Shown here: one piece after another, positions 1 through 10,162 of the stretch
Position numbering within the stretch: position 1 is the first letter of the stretch
How the letters are laid out: every line of letters starts with the position of its first letter
Assembly (NCBI GenBank): GCA_905221605.1
Contig: CAJNDS010000266.1
Span: 1-64,000, forward strand
Reading direction: 5' to 3'
Length of the DNA: 64,000 nucleotides
Origin: Symbiodinium natans
Taxonomy: Eukaryota > Sar > Dinophyceae > Suessiales > Symbiodiniaceae
Program-made: the position numbers and the translations under genes
The notes under the pieces: generated by a model
What the model saw: the letters and a program-made list of their open reading frames with translations, nothing else
Database searches by the model: none
Told to the model about the DNA's origin: nothing

Positions 1-47
1 CCCCCTCCCCCCCCCCCCCTCCATAAGAAGCGACCCACGCGCTGCAG

Positions 48-1558
48 GTGAAGATGGATGTTTACCACAGTCAGCGCGCCGTGCTACGAGCTCACGGTGC
101 TGGTATCCTGGATTCTGGCAGCTCCTTTCTTGCCCTGCCGGAGGCATTTTTGGGTTTGGGTGGGGTTTTTGGGTTCAGGTTTTGAGGCTTCTTTTTTTGG
201 GGTTGGTAAAGGGGCTCAGCCTGAGGTCTTTCGAGGTTAGGGGCTTCGGGTGTCAGGACAGAAGGCTGCTGAGGGATTATCATAGCCGGGCCCGCAGACC
301 CGACGACTCTGGCAGGAAGTGCTCGGCTACGTCGTCCTGGGCCTCGTCTTCGGCCACGGGGGCCCAGCGAACCTCGCGGTGATTGGGTCGCAGAGGCTCT
401 TGGCCAGGTGCACGGAACTAAATGAAACAAAGACATTTCCATGCCTTCGTGGGGTGCTAGATGCTCTGACGTGTTTTTCTTTTTTTTCCCTCGTGGGTCT
501 TGCTTCGGTTGAGTTTGGAGAACATGATTGAAACTGTGAACCTTGCTCCATGGTGCAGCTTGCAAGTCTAGCCCGACACCACCAACCCAACGCTTGAACC
601 TTCTGACGACGAGCAGGTGTGGTACCACTCTTAACGACCTCGTCTTCGAGGTGCCGGGCGAAGACGGACGCACCTTGCAGGTGAACCTCACAACGGACCC
701 CGGCGGTTGCTGAAATGTGGCTGAGATTTTATAGAAGTGTTTCGGTTTTTTTTTGGGGTTTTTGGGCCCCACGACAGGATGACTTGCTGGAGGAGAGCCC
801 AATCTCGCTCTTATCCGACTGGTGCGCGCTTCGCATCCTGCCCATCCCTAGGACCGCAAACATTCCTTTCATGAGACTTGGGCTGACACTGGGAAACGAT
901 CAGCTTGCTTTATGCATCTTGCTGGGATCCACACTCTTGGGGGAATGTGCTGTGGCACGGTGGCAAGTGGCCCCTAGGTTCCTGAGCTGTCAGGTCATAG
1001 CCCTCGCAGCTTCAACAAACAAAAGTGCGCCTGAAACACTGAGATTTCTGAGCATTGGAATCCTGAAGTTATGAGAATCGAGCAGTGGTGTGGCTTCGGG
1101 ACTGGGACTGAGCCTCAACCTCCGAAGTAGCCCCCACCCCTCCCCCCAAAGCCGCCAGCCCCCTCTTCTTGTGGCGCCAAGGATCCTGGGGGACCCCTTC
1201 CTTCGCAAGGTCTCCGCTGTTTTCGATGTCCAGGGCCCTCGCGTGCACCTTCTGCCCACGGGCGGCCAGGGTTCATCGAGCTTGGCGGCAGAGGAGGGGC
1301 TTGGGAAAGAGAAGATGGAAGAGAAGAGCAAAGAAAGGGTCTCAAGAGCATCACCCAAAAAATCACCTAAATGACCCCAGATCCCTCAAAAACCTGCGCA
1401 AGGCCCCCTCACAGATCCAGGGGTTGGGCCACTTGGGCCACGCGCCGGCGCTGGCGCTCGGTCTGGCTGCGCTTGCGGGCGTTGCGGGCGTTGCTGGCCT
1501 TGGGATCTGGTCCTTTAGGCGCCCAGCTGCGGAAGCCGAGCAGTACATGAAGATGTAG
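48..1558 (+). CDS. A1 (pepsin-like) aspartic protease with C-terminal membrane anchor; 5' end outside the window
   Basis: Six apparent exons of one protein: 48-143, 298-380, 617-680, 778-about 850, about 1182-1270 and 1415-1558 (TAG stop). The first contains the second catalytic motif of pepsins, GILDSGSSFLALPE (DSG in place of the usual DTG). The third reads TLNDLVFEVPGEDGRTLQ, matching the pepsin strand before the flap-side loop. The fourth ends DWCALRILPI, placed like the pepsin Cys-x-Leu-x-Ile. The fifth holds the family C-terminal signature ILGDPFLRKVSAVFD. The last exon encodes an Ala/Gly/Leu-rich helix of about 20 residues, then WSFRR and a short acidic tail: a type I anchor with a small cytosolic end. 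Phases agree for several junctions (143/298, 380/617 with a GA donor, 680/778). The first catalytic Asp lies upstream of the window. Family knowledge: secretory or vacuolar endopeptidase. Substrate unknown. Confidence 0.8.
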
Positions 1559-1593
1559 AGCCATGTAGAGCCATGTAGCGCCATGTAGAGCCA
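1556..1593. repeat. Short tandem repeat, unit about AGCCATGTAG
   Basis: Three to four copies of a 10-11 bp unit (agagccatgta, with one agcgccatgta variant) directly after the protease stop codon. It lies in the presumed 3' UTR. No function can be read from it. Confidence 0.6.
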
Positions 1594-1993
1594 TCAAGGG
1601 AGATATGGAGACATGGGTTTGAGGGGCTGACGTGCAGGGTTTTTCGGGGGTTCTTTTGAGGGTTGAGCAGAAGACCTTCTGCGTCGGGCAGAGGCCTGTG
1701 CTCTTGAGGACTTTTGACCTGACGCAATTACGCCGGAGACGCAAAACAGGCTCGACATTTGGCTTGCAGCAAAGAGAGCAGCCCATGCTTGTCGACTGAG
1801 GGCAGCGACATGGCCAGGGTAGGGCATCTTAGACCCGAAGCCCAGACCTAGTAACCCTTTCGCCCTTCTCCATGCACACTAAAGGAAACCCTTAAGGCTG
1901 AAGGGCAAAACCAACTAAAAGGCCCCGAACACCCCCCCTGCCCCCACCCCAAGAAATAAGAAAAAGAAATAGCTCTCTAAACCCATCCGCCAG

Positions 1994-2130
1994 GTTCTGG
2001 GCGAGTGCAGCGCTGCCAGCGATGCCCTGGCAGAATGGATTGACAAGTACATCTTCGGATCGGCGTTGAGAGGCACGAAGTTTCAGAGTGAACTCCGAAG
2101 TCTGAGAAGCCCTGAGCAACTGATGCCTAA
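1994..2130 (+). CDS. Orphan coding exon, unrecognised
   Basis: After an acceptor-like CCGCCAG, about 45 codons are open with a composition typical of protein (SAASDALAEWIDKYIFGSAL and on). No homologue recognised. It contains D-K-Y-I-F-G, loosely like the A-D-x-[VI]-F-G motif repeated at 48.5-50.1 kb, though I would not claim relationship. The right neighbour is the large palindrome, which may have separated this exon from its partners. The 3' border is not defined. Confidence 0.35.
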
Positions 2131-3081
2131 AGCCTCAACTGCTTGGGAGCCTCGCTTGAGTCCTGAGGGCTTTCTGATTTTGGTTATGGGCTTGTGGTTT
2201 TAGGATTGGCCACACCTGAGTCTTTCAACCCAAACCTTGGCTTTGGTTTGGAGGTCGGGAGTACTCCCTTGGGGAGGGCGGCTGGTGGGACGTGGAAGCC
2301 ACGGCAAAGGCGGGCGGTAGGTGCTGGTAGGCAAGACAGGTCAGTACCCTCCCTGCCCCCCCCACTCCCCCCCCCACTCCCCCCTCCTCCTATAAACCAA
2401 GTCCTAAACGCTAAAACCCTAAACACAAAAAACCTGCAACCCCAAACAATCTTAAAACCCTGGCCGCGGTAACCTAAATTCTGGTCTGGGGGTTCTTAAA
2501 TTCCATATTTTGGGTGATTGTGAACAAAAAACCCCCAATGACCCCTTATTTGGTCTATTTGGGTGATTATGGGTTTAGGGTTTAGGGGTTAAATGGCCCT
2601 TGCGTGGAAACCCTGAAAGTCGGCCTGAGAGGTCTTCTGCAAGCCCCACATAGGGGAGGTGAGACCAGCACAGTTCAAAGCAATTGCTGATAGATGGGAG
2701 AGAACACATTTTTTTGATTAAGCTTGAAAATGCCAATACCGAGCTTTCATGATTCTTTGAGCCACATGTTGTTTTTATGTTTTGGGCAGGACAGAAACAT
2801 GGTTAATCGCACACACACACACAAATAATATTCTTTTAATTCGTGTCGGTCGAAAAAAGCGAGGTACAACAATGATGTAGCAAGTGGTTCTGCCTCCTTC
2901 ATCTCATGCCCCTAACCTCTAAACCTTAACCCCTACACCCGCAACCACACCTTGCAGCACTGAGACCTGAACCTTACATGCCTTAAATCCTAACCCTAGC
3001 CTCTGAACCCTCAAACCCTACACCCCAAACCCCCAAGGTGACCTGTCAGGAGCTATGATTGAAGAAACACATCCATCAAAT

Positions 3082-3235
3082 GCTCTGGGACAGAGCTCAG
3101 TCAGTATGAAAGCTCTGGGACAGAGCACAACATGGAAAAACTCTGGGACAGAGTAGCACCAAAGAAGCTCTGGGACAGAGCACAACATGAACAACTCTGG
3201 GACAAAGTAGAACAACAGAAGCTCTGGGACAGAGC
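3082..3235. repeat. 28-bp minisatellite with CTCTGGGACAGAG core (left arm)
   Basis: Six copies, spaced about 25-29 bp, of the 13-bp imperfect palindrome CTCTGGGACAGAG (5-bp stem, 3-bp loop), separated by AT/AC-rich linkers such as cacaacatgaa. The mirror copy lies at about 8978-9131. Confidence 0.85.
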
Positions 3236-3410
3236 AAAGCAGGAACGTGGAAGCACAGAGCCCTGAGACATCAGTCAGCGCTGCCCAGACATGCAAGCAA
3301 TCAGAAGTGCAAGCAGACAGAGCACCCGAGTCATAAATGCCTGAGGCACAAGTGGCCTTTGCCGATCTCCGGCAGCATGGAGGCTGAGATCAAATTTATG
3401 TGCAGGATTT

Positions 3411-3920
3411 AGGAAAAGCCAAGACGCAACCGGTTGCGACTTGGCTTTTCCTATAGAAAACAGCATATACATACAATTGGCCAGGTCACATTTTAAAACG
3501 AAAAAAGCCAAGTCGCAACTTTGGCTTGTCCCCTAGACATGCAATTGTCTGTTCATGTACATTTTCTACAGGAAAGCCAAGTCGCAACCGGTTGCGGCTT
3601 GGCTTTTCCCACAGAAAACAGCAGGTGGATGTCATGGACATGTTTGTATGGGAAAAGCCAAGACGCAACCGGTTGCGACTTGGCTTTTCCTGTAGAAAAC
3701 AATAGACAGATGCAAGTGGACAGGTCATGTAAAATGCATGGGAAAAGCTGCGACTTGGCTTTTCCTTGCGAAAACAACAGATAGATGCAATTGGACAAGT
3801 CATGTACATGTTTGTATAGGAAAAGCCAAGACACAACCGGTTGCGACTTGGCTTTTCCTATAGAAACCGACAGATGAAATTGGGCAGGTCATGTACATGT
3901 TTGTGTAGGAAAAACCGAGA
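3411..3920. repeat. Tandem array of about 40-bp perfect palindromes (left arm)
   Basis: Units start near 3411, 3501, 3571, 3650, 3741 and 3819, with a decayed seventh near 3906. A typical core is GGAAAAGCCAAGTCGCAACC followed by its reverse complement, a near-perfect 40-bp inverted repeat with no loop. Linkers of about 35-45 bp are themselves related (gaaaacag...gacaggtcatgtacatg). Spacing is 70-91 bp. Unit 2 lacks the central CCGGTTGC. Unit 5 has lost 15 bp around its centre relative to the right arm. As RNA or single-stranded DNA each unit forms a long hairpin. This matches no repeat family I know. Confidence 0.9.
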
Positions 3921-4555
3921 CCCAGCCGGTCTAGGGTTGTTTGAGGTCTTGGATTCTTTCCTTTGGCACCAATTCCACCTACAGACTAAGTCCTTATAAG
4001 ACCCGCCCGACCCTGAATTAGGCTGTTAGTTTGTTCGGAAAAAGGCATAGATTCAGGGTGGGTCTACCGTTTCGGGTGAGGGTCTGGAAGGTTCAGGGTC
4101 TCGATTCTTTTTTAAACGAGGGTTTAGTGTTCCGGGCTTCTGGTGTTATTTGGCTTCGGGTCTATATAGGGTCTCTAGGGTTGATAAGGCCCAAGCTGGA
4201 GGGTCTTACCGTTTTCGTTTTTTGGCCCTTGAAACCCGCAGCACATCAGATCCCCAAGGTCAGCAAGCGCTTACAAGGTCTAAGCTTTAGAGCATACGGG
4301 CTGAACCTTCAGACCCCAAAACCCTAAACCCTACTAACCACTCTCAACCCTGGAGCCCAAAGCCTAAGGGCCGAAACCGCTGAAGCCTAAAAACCCAAGC
4401 CCTAAACCCTAAGCCCCAAGCCCTAAGCCTAAGCCCTAAGCCTAAGCCCTAAACCCTTAACCCTTAACCGAAACCCTAAACCCTGAGCCCAAAACTAGGG
4501 CGTGCGCCCGGTGCGCCTTCCAGCCCTGGGTGACGTCAGGTCTTCACCCAAAACT

Positions 4556-5818
4556 CAGGTATAGGGTTAGGATCTAGAGGTTAGGATTTAGGGTTTACAG
4601 TTTAGGGTTTAGAGTTTAGAGAGTTTAGAGATTAGGGTTTAGAGTTTAGAGTCTTGAGTTTAGGGTGTAAAGTTCAGAGTTTAGGGGTTAGAGTGTAAGA
4701 GTTTAGGATTTAGAGTTTAGGGCTTAGGGTTTAGAGTTTAGAGTTTAGAGTTTAGGGTTTAGATTTTAGGGTACAGAGTTTAGAGTTTAGGGTTTAGGGT
4801 TTCTCTGGTCTCCCCCAAAACTCGGAGGGCTTAGAGTTTAGAGTTTAGGGTTTAGAGTTTAAGAGTTTAGGGCTTAGAGTTTAGGGTCTAGGGTTTAGAG
4901 TTTAGAGTTCAGAGTTTAGGGTTGAGAGTGTAGGCTTCAGAGCTTAGAGTTTAGGGCTTAAGGTTTGCGATTTAGAGTTTAGGGGATGCCCGAAACTAAG
5001 CTGTTGGCAGAACTCTGGTTCCCTCCAAAACTCAGGTTTCGAGTTTAGGGTTTACGGTTTACAGCAGAGTTCAGAGTTTAGGGTTGGTTTAATTAGGGTT
5101 TTAGAGTTCAAGAGTTTTGGGTTTCGAGTTAAGGGTTTAGAGTTTAGAGTTAGGGTTCAGGGTTTAGGGTTTAGGGTTCAGAGTTTGGAGTTTAGGGTTT
5201 GGAGTTTAGGGTTTAGGGTTTAGAGTTTCGAGTTCACGGTTTAGAGTTTAGGGTTTAGGGTTTAGGGTTTAGGGTTTAGAGTATAAGAGTTTAGGGTTTA
5301 GAGTTTAGGGTGTAGGGTTTAGAGTTTGGGGTTTAGAAGTTTGGAGTTTAAGGTGCAGAGTTGAGAGTTTAGGGCATAGGGTTTAGGACTTGGGGCTTGG
5401 GGACGCCCAAAGCTAACCTGTCAGCAGACTCTGGTTTCCCCCAAAACTCGGGTGTAGGGCTTAGGAGTTTAGGGTGTAGGTTTAGGGTTTAGAGTTTAGG
5501 GTTCAGGGTTTGGAGATTAAGAGATTAGGCTCTAGAGTTTAGAGTTTAAGTGTTTAGGGTTTAGAGTTTAGGGTTTAGGGTTCAGAGTTTAGAGTTTAGG
5601 GTTCAGGGTTTAGAGATTAGAGTTTAGGGTTCAGTGTTTAGGGTTTAGGATTTTGGGGACGCCCGCAGCTAACCTGTTGGCCGACTCTGGTCCCCCCAAA
5701 ACTCGAGTTCATTAGGGTTTAGGGTTTCCGGTTTAGAGTTTAGAGTTCAGGGTCTAGGGGAGTTGAAGAGATTAAGGTTTAGAGTTTAGGGTTTAGGGTT
5801 TAGAGATTAGAGTTTAGG
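4556..5818 (+). repeat. Degenerate telomere-like array, TTTAGGG on + strand
   Basis: More than 1.2 kb dominated by TTTAGGG, TTTAGAG and related heptamers. Intact TTTAGGG runs are short (up to about four). A non-telomeric module of about 50 bp (GACGCCCG..AGCTAACCTGTTGG..GACTCTGGT..CCCCCAAAACTCG) recurs at about 4985-5035, 5399-5450 and 5654-5705, with part copies at 4546 and 4806. This makes a higher-order repeat. It is an interstitial, not terminal, array. Confidence 0.9.
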
Positions 5819-6052
5819 TGGGAAATCGCACCCTTGATAGGGCGGAGACAGCTCTAAACCCGCGAAAGCGGTGGTTTGGCGGCCTTCGACCCATCTCTGG
5901 GGCGCAGCTGTGGTGCTGGGAAAACCCCAGACCCTGTATACCCCCTTAAACCCTACACCCTAAAACTCTAAAACCCTAAACGCCTTAAACCCTAAACCCT
6001 AAAGCCCTAAATCCCCTACCAACCCTGAAGCCCAGAAAGTTAAGAACAGACA

Positions 6053-6145
6053 GGTCGACCTTTGGGCCTGCCCTCTGGTGGTTTCGGCTCTGCCCGGGCC
6101 CGGGTTTCGGAGCTTCGGAACCTTAAGGTTTTTAGGTTTCGGCGC
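6053..6145. other. 93-bp central spacer of the palindrome
   Basis: This is the only stretch of the structure without a mirror copy. It is GC-rich, carries a small internal palindrome (cccgggcccggg) and no telomere-like heptamers. It would be the loop if the arms paired. It is where an inverted duplication or fusion would have been joined. Confidence 0.85.
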
Positions 6146-6379
6146 TGTCTGTTCTTAACTTTCTGGGCTTCAGGGTTGGTAGGGGATTTAGGGCTTTAGG
6201 GTTTAGGGTTTAAGGCGTTTAGGGTTTTAGAGTTTTAGGGTGTAGGGTTTAAGGGGGTATACAGGGTCTGGGGTTTTCCCAGCACCACAGCTGCGCCCCA
6301 GAGATGGGTCGAAGGCCGCCAAACCACCGCTTTCGCGGGTTTAGAGCTGTCTCCGCCCTATCAAGGGTGCGATTTCCCA

Positions 6380-7642
6380 CCTAAACTCTAATCTCTAAAC
6401 CCTAAACCCTAAACTCTAAACCTTAATCTCTTCAACTCCCCTAGACCCTGAACTCTAAACTCTAAACCGGAAACCCTAAACCCTAATGAACTCGAGTTTT
6501 GGGGGGACCAGAGTCGGCCAACAGGTTAGCTGCGGGCGTCCCCAAAATCCTAAACCCTAAACACTGAACCCTAAACTCTAATCTCTAAACCCTGAACCCT
6601 AAACTCTAAACTCTGAACCCTAAACCCTAAACTCTAAACCCTAAACACTTAAACTCTAAACTCTAGAGCCTAATCTCTTAATCTCCAAACCCTGAACCCT
6701 AAACTCTAAACCCTAAACCTACACCCTAAACTCCTAAGCCCTACACCCGAGTTTTGGGGGAAACCAGAGTCTGCTGACAGGTTAGCTTTGGGCGTCCCCA
6801 AGCCCCAAGTCCTAAACCCTATGCCCTAAACTCTCAACTCTGCACCTTAAACTCCAAACTTCTAAACCCCAAACTCTAAACCCTACACCCTAAACTCTAA
6901 ACCCTAAACTCTTATACTCTAAACCCTAAACCCTAAACCCTAAACCCTAAACTCTAAACCGTGAACTCGAAACTCTAAACCCTAAACCCTAAACTCCAAA
7001 CCCTAAACTCCAAACTCTGAACCCTAAACCCTAAACCCTGAACCCTAACTCTAAACTCTAAACCCTTAACTCGAAACCCAAAACTCTTGAACTCTAAAAC
7101 CCTAATTAAACCAACCCTAAACTCTGAACTCTGCTGTAAACCGTAAACCCTAAACTCGAAACCTGAGTTTTGGAGGGAACCAGAGTTCTGCCAACAGCTT
7201 AGTTTCGGGCATCCCCTAAACTCTAAATCGCAAACCTTAAGCCCTAAACTCTAAGCTCTGAAGCCTACACTCTCAACCCTAAACTCTGAACTCTAAACTC
7301 TAAACCCTAGACCCTAAACTCTAAGCCCTAAACTCTTAAACTCTAAACCCTAAACTCTAAACTCTAAGCCCTCCGAGTTTTGGGGGAGACCAGAGAAACC
7401 CTAAACCCTAAACTCTAAACTCTGTACCCTAAAATCTAAACCCTAAACTCTAAACTCTAAACTCTAAACCCTAAGCCCTAAACTCTAAATCCTAAACTCT
7501 TACACTCTAACCCCTAAACTCTGAACTTTACACCCTAAACTCAAGACTCTAAACTCTAAACCCTAATCTCTAAACTCTCTAAACTCTAAACCCTAAACTG
7601 TAAACCCTAAATCCTAACCTCTAGATCCTAACCCTATACCTG
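6380..7642 (-). repeat. Degenerate telomere-like array, CCCTAAA on + strand
   Basis: Exact-looking mirror of 4556-5818. Taken together, the two long arrays read TTTAGGG...CCCTAAA along the + strand, the orientation expected when two chromosome ends are joined head to head. Confidence 0.9.
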
Positions 7643-8299
7643 AGTTTTGGGTGAAGACCTGACGTCACCCAGGGCTGGAAGGCGCACCGGGCGCACGCCC
7701 TAGTTTTGGGCTCAGGGTTTAGGGTTTCGGTTAAGGGTTAAGGGTTTAGGGCTTAGGCTTAGGGCTTAGGCTTAGGGCTTGGGGCTTAGGGTTTAGGGCT
7801 TGGGTTTTTAGGCTTCAGCGGTTTCGGCCCTTAGGCTTTGGGCTCCAGGGTTGAGAGTGGTTAGTAGGGTTTAGGGTTTTGGGGTCTGAAGGTTCAGCCC
7901 GTATGCTCTAAAGCTTAGACCTTGTAAGCGCTTGCTGACCTTGGGGATCTGATGTGCTGCGGGTTTCAAGGGCCAAAAAACGAAAACGGTAAGACCCTCC
8001 AGCTTGGGCCTTATCAACCCTAGAGACCCTATATAGACCCGAAGCCAAATAACACCAGAAGCCCGGAACACTAAACCCTCGTTTAAAAAAGAATCGAGAC
8101 CCTGAACCTTCCAGACCCTCACCCGAAACGGTAGACCCACCCTGAATCTATGCCTTTTTCCGAACAAACTAACAGCCTAATTCAGGGTCGGGCGGGTCTT
8201 ATAAGGACTTAGTCTGTAGGTGGAATTGGTGCCAAAGGAAAGAATCCAAGACCTCAAACAACCCTAGACCGGCTGGGTCTCGGTTTTTCCTACACAAAC

Positions 8300-8802
8300 A
8301 TGTACATGACCTGCCCAATTTCATCTGTCGGTTTCTATAGGAAAAGCCAAGTCGCAACCGGTTGTGTCTTGGCTTTTCCTATACAAACATGTACATGACT
8401 TGTCCAATTGCATCTATCTGTTGTTTTCGCAAGGAAAAGCCAAGTCGCAACCGGTTGCGTCTTGGCTTTTCCCATGCATTTTACATGACCTGTCCACTTG
8501 CGTCTGCCTATTGTTTTCTACAGGAAAAGCCAAGTCGCAACCGGTTGTGTCTTGGCTTTTCCCATACAAACATGTCCATGACATCCACCTGCTGTTTTCT
8601 GTGGGAAAAGCCAAGCCGCAACCGGTTGCGACTTGGCTTTCCTGTAGAAAATGTACATGAACAGACAATTGCATGTCTACGGGACAAGCCAAAGTTGCGA
8701 CTTGGCTTTTTTCGTTTTAAAATGTGACCTGGCCAATTGTATGTATATGCTGTTTTCTATAGGAAAAGCCAAGTCGCAACCGGTTGCGTCTTGGCTTTTC
8801 CT
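8300..8802. repeat. Tandem array of about 40-bp perfect palindromes (right arm)
   Basis: Mirror of the 3411-3920 array. Units lie at about 8339-8379, 8432-8471, 8522-8563, 8602-8642, 8681-8712 and 8760-8802. The unit truncated in the left arm is complete here. A few units carry single mismatches between half-stems (GTTGTGTC against GTTGCGTC). Confidence 0.9.
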
Positions 8803-8977
8803 AAATCCTGCACATAAATTTGATCTCAGCCTCCATGCTGCCGGAGATCGGCAAAGGCCACTTGTGCCTCAGGCATTTATGACTCGGGTGCTCTGTCTGC
8901 TTGCACTTCTGATTGCTTGCATGTCTGGGCAGCGCTGACTGATGTCTCAGGGCTCTGTGCTTCCACGTTCCTGCTTT

Positions 8978-9131
8978 GCTCTGTCCCAGAGCTTCTGTTG
9001 TTCTACTTTGTCCCAGAGTTGTTCATGTTGTGCTCTGTCCCAGAGCTTCTGTGGTGCTACTCTGTCCCAGAGTTTTTCCATGTTGTGCTCTGTCCCAGAG
9101 CTTTCATACTGACTGAGCTCTGTCCCAGAGC
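8978..9131. repeat. 28-bp minisatellite with CTCTGTCCCAGAG core (right arm)
   Basis: Reverse-complement copy of 3082-3235 with the same number of units. Frames through it (for example the + frame 8917-9195) only translate the repeat. Confidence 0.85.
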
Positions 9132-9889
9132 ATTTGATGGATGTGTTTCTTCAATCATAGCTCCTGACAGGTCACCTTGGGGGTTTGGGGTGTAGGGTTT
9201 GAGGGTTCAGAGGCTAGGGTTAGGATTTAAGGCATGTAAGGTTCAGGTCTCAGTGGTGTAGGGGTTAAGGTTTAGGGGTTCGGGGCATGAGATGAAAGAG
9301 GCAGAACCACTTGCTACATCATTGTTGTACCTCGCTTTTTTTCGACCGACACGAATTAAAAGAATATTATTTTTGTGTGTGTGTGTGTGTGTGAGATTAA
9401 CCATTTTTCTGTCCTGCCCAAAACATAAAAACAACATGTGGCTCAAAGAATCATGAAAGCTCGGTATTGGCATTTTAAAGCTTAATCAAAAAACTGTGTT
9501 CTCTCCCATCTATCAGCAATTGCTTTGAACTGTGCTGGTCTCACCTCCCCTATGTGGGGCTTGCAGAAGACCTCTCAGGCCGACTTTCAGGGTTTCCACA
9601 GAGGGCCATTTAACCCCTAAACCCTAAACCCATAATCACCCAAATAGACCAAAAAAGGGGTCTCTGAAAGCCTCCATTGGGGGCTTTTTGTTCACAATCG
9701 CCCAAAATATGGAATTTAAGAAGCCCCAGACGTTACCACGGCCAGGGTTTCTTAAACACCACTAACAAAGCACATGCGAAACCTTGAAAACCCTACGCCC
9801 TAAAACCCAAAGTTCTTAAACTGGGGGAACACAGGGGGGGGAGGACCGGGTGGACCGGGGGGGGGGGGAAGATATGCTGCACCACGTAA

Positions 9890-10162
9890 GTGTATGCCAC
9901 CGTCAGTATCAAGGCAGTGTTGTTTGCACGCTCTGTTGCGATTGTTCTGCGTTACAACATCTTGACTATCCTTCGAGAGTCGTTGGCATCACTGGTGCAA
10001 GTATGGTTCCCAGTGTTCATATTGTCATGGTGTGGCATGAACCCGGACATGTTTCAGCAAGGCAACAGACGCTCACAAGCAAAACTAAACAATCCGAAAA
10101 CCCAAGACATGAAGCCCACCCACACCTGGAGGAGCCTGCCACCGCGCTGGTCCATGCCCTGA
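9890..10162 (+). CDS. Coding-like frame with hydrophobic stretch, just outside the palindrome
   Basis: About 90 open codons with a membrane-like segment (LFARSVAIVLRYNILTILRE, then VQVWFPVFILSWCG). A GTAAGT donor-like site sits at 9886 immediately before, so the frame may belong to an exon starting after it. No family recognised. A second + frame over the same bases is also open, so the reading frame is uncertain. Confidence 0.3.
   Translation: MYATVSIKAVLFARSVAIVLRYNILTILRESLASLVQVWFPVFILSWCGMNPDMFQQGNRRSQAKLNNPKTQDMKPTHTWRSLPPRWSMP

Larger units (their letters stand above)
2450..6052. repeat. Left arm of a 7.3-kb inverted repeat (palindrome)
   Basis: This arm is the reverse complement of 6146-9755. 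In the inner part, positions x and 12198-x pair from 6052/6146 out to about 3836/8362 without any net length change. From there outwards the sum becomes 12213, because the left arm has lost 15 bp in one hairpin unit. Further substitutions and small indels appear in the outermost 500 bp, for example a longer CA/GT run in the right arm. Contents from outside in: unique-looking flank, 28-bp minisatellite, hairpin array, CCCTAAA patch (4318-4496), long TTTAGGG-like array (4556-5818), a 120-bp non-repetitive block, and a short CCCTAAA patch (5941-6013). No convincing gene. The 98-codon frame at 4031-4327 is mirrored at 7871-8167 and looks non-coding. Confidence 0.95.
6146..9755. repeat. Right arm of the 7.3-kb inverted repeat (palindrome)
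   Basis: Mirror of 2450-6052. Order from the centre outwards: TTTAGGG patch (6185-6257), non-repetitive block, CCCTAAA-like array (6380-7642), TTTAGGG patch (7702-7880), hairpin array (about 8339-8802), 28-bp minisatellite (about 8978-9131), then a flank with a longer GT run (about 9374-9393). All hairpin units are complete in this arm apart from the one that is degenerate in both arms. The arm ends near the shared ggccagggttt at about 9741-9751, beyond which the two flanks no longer match. Confidence 0.95.

Noticed and set aside
92-802. 236-codon frame on the - strand
   Set aside because: It overlaps four aspartic-protease exons on the + strand, is proline/arginine-rich low-complexity, and is explained as antisense of GC-rich exons and introns.
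3411-3920. CRISPR array (regular repeats with spacers)
   Set aside because: Repeats are long perfect palindromes of variable completeness, the linkers are related to each other, and the context is eukaryotic with no cas genes.
4031-8167. Identical 98-codon frames in both palindrome arms
   Set aside because: They translate degenerate GGGTTT/TTTAGGG-like DNA. Identity between arms reflects the inverted repeat, not protein conservation.
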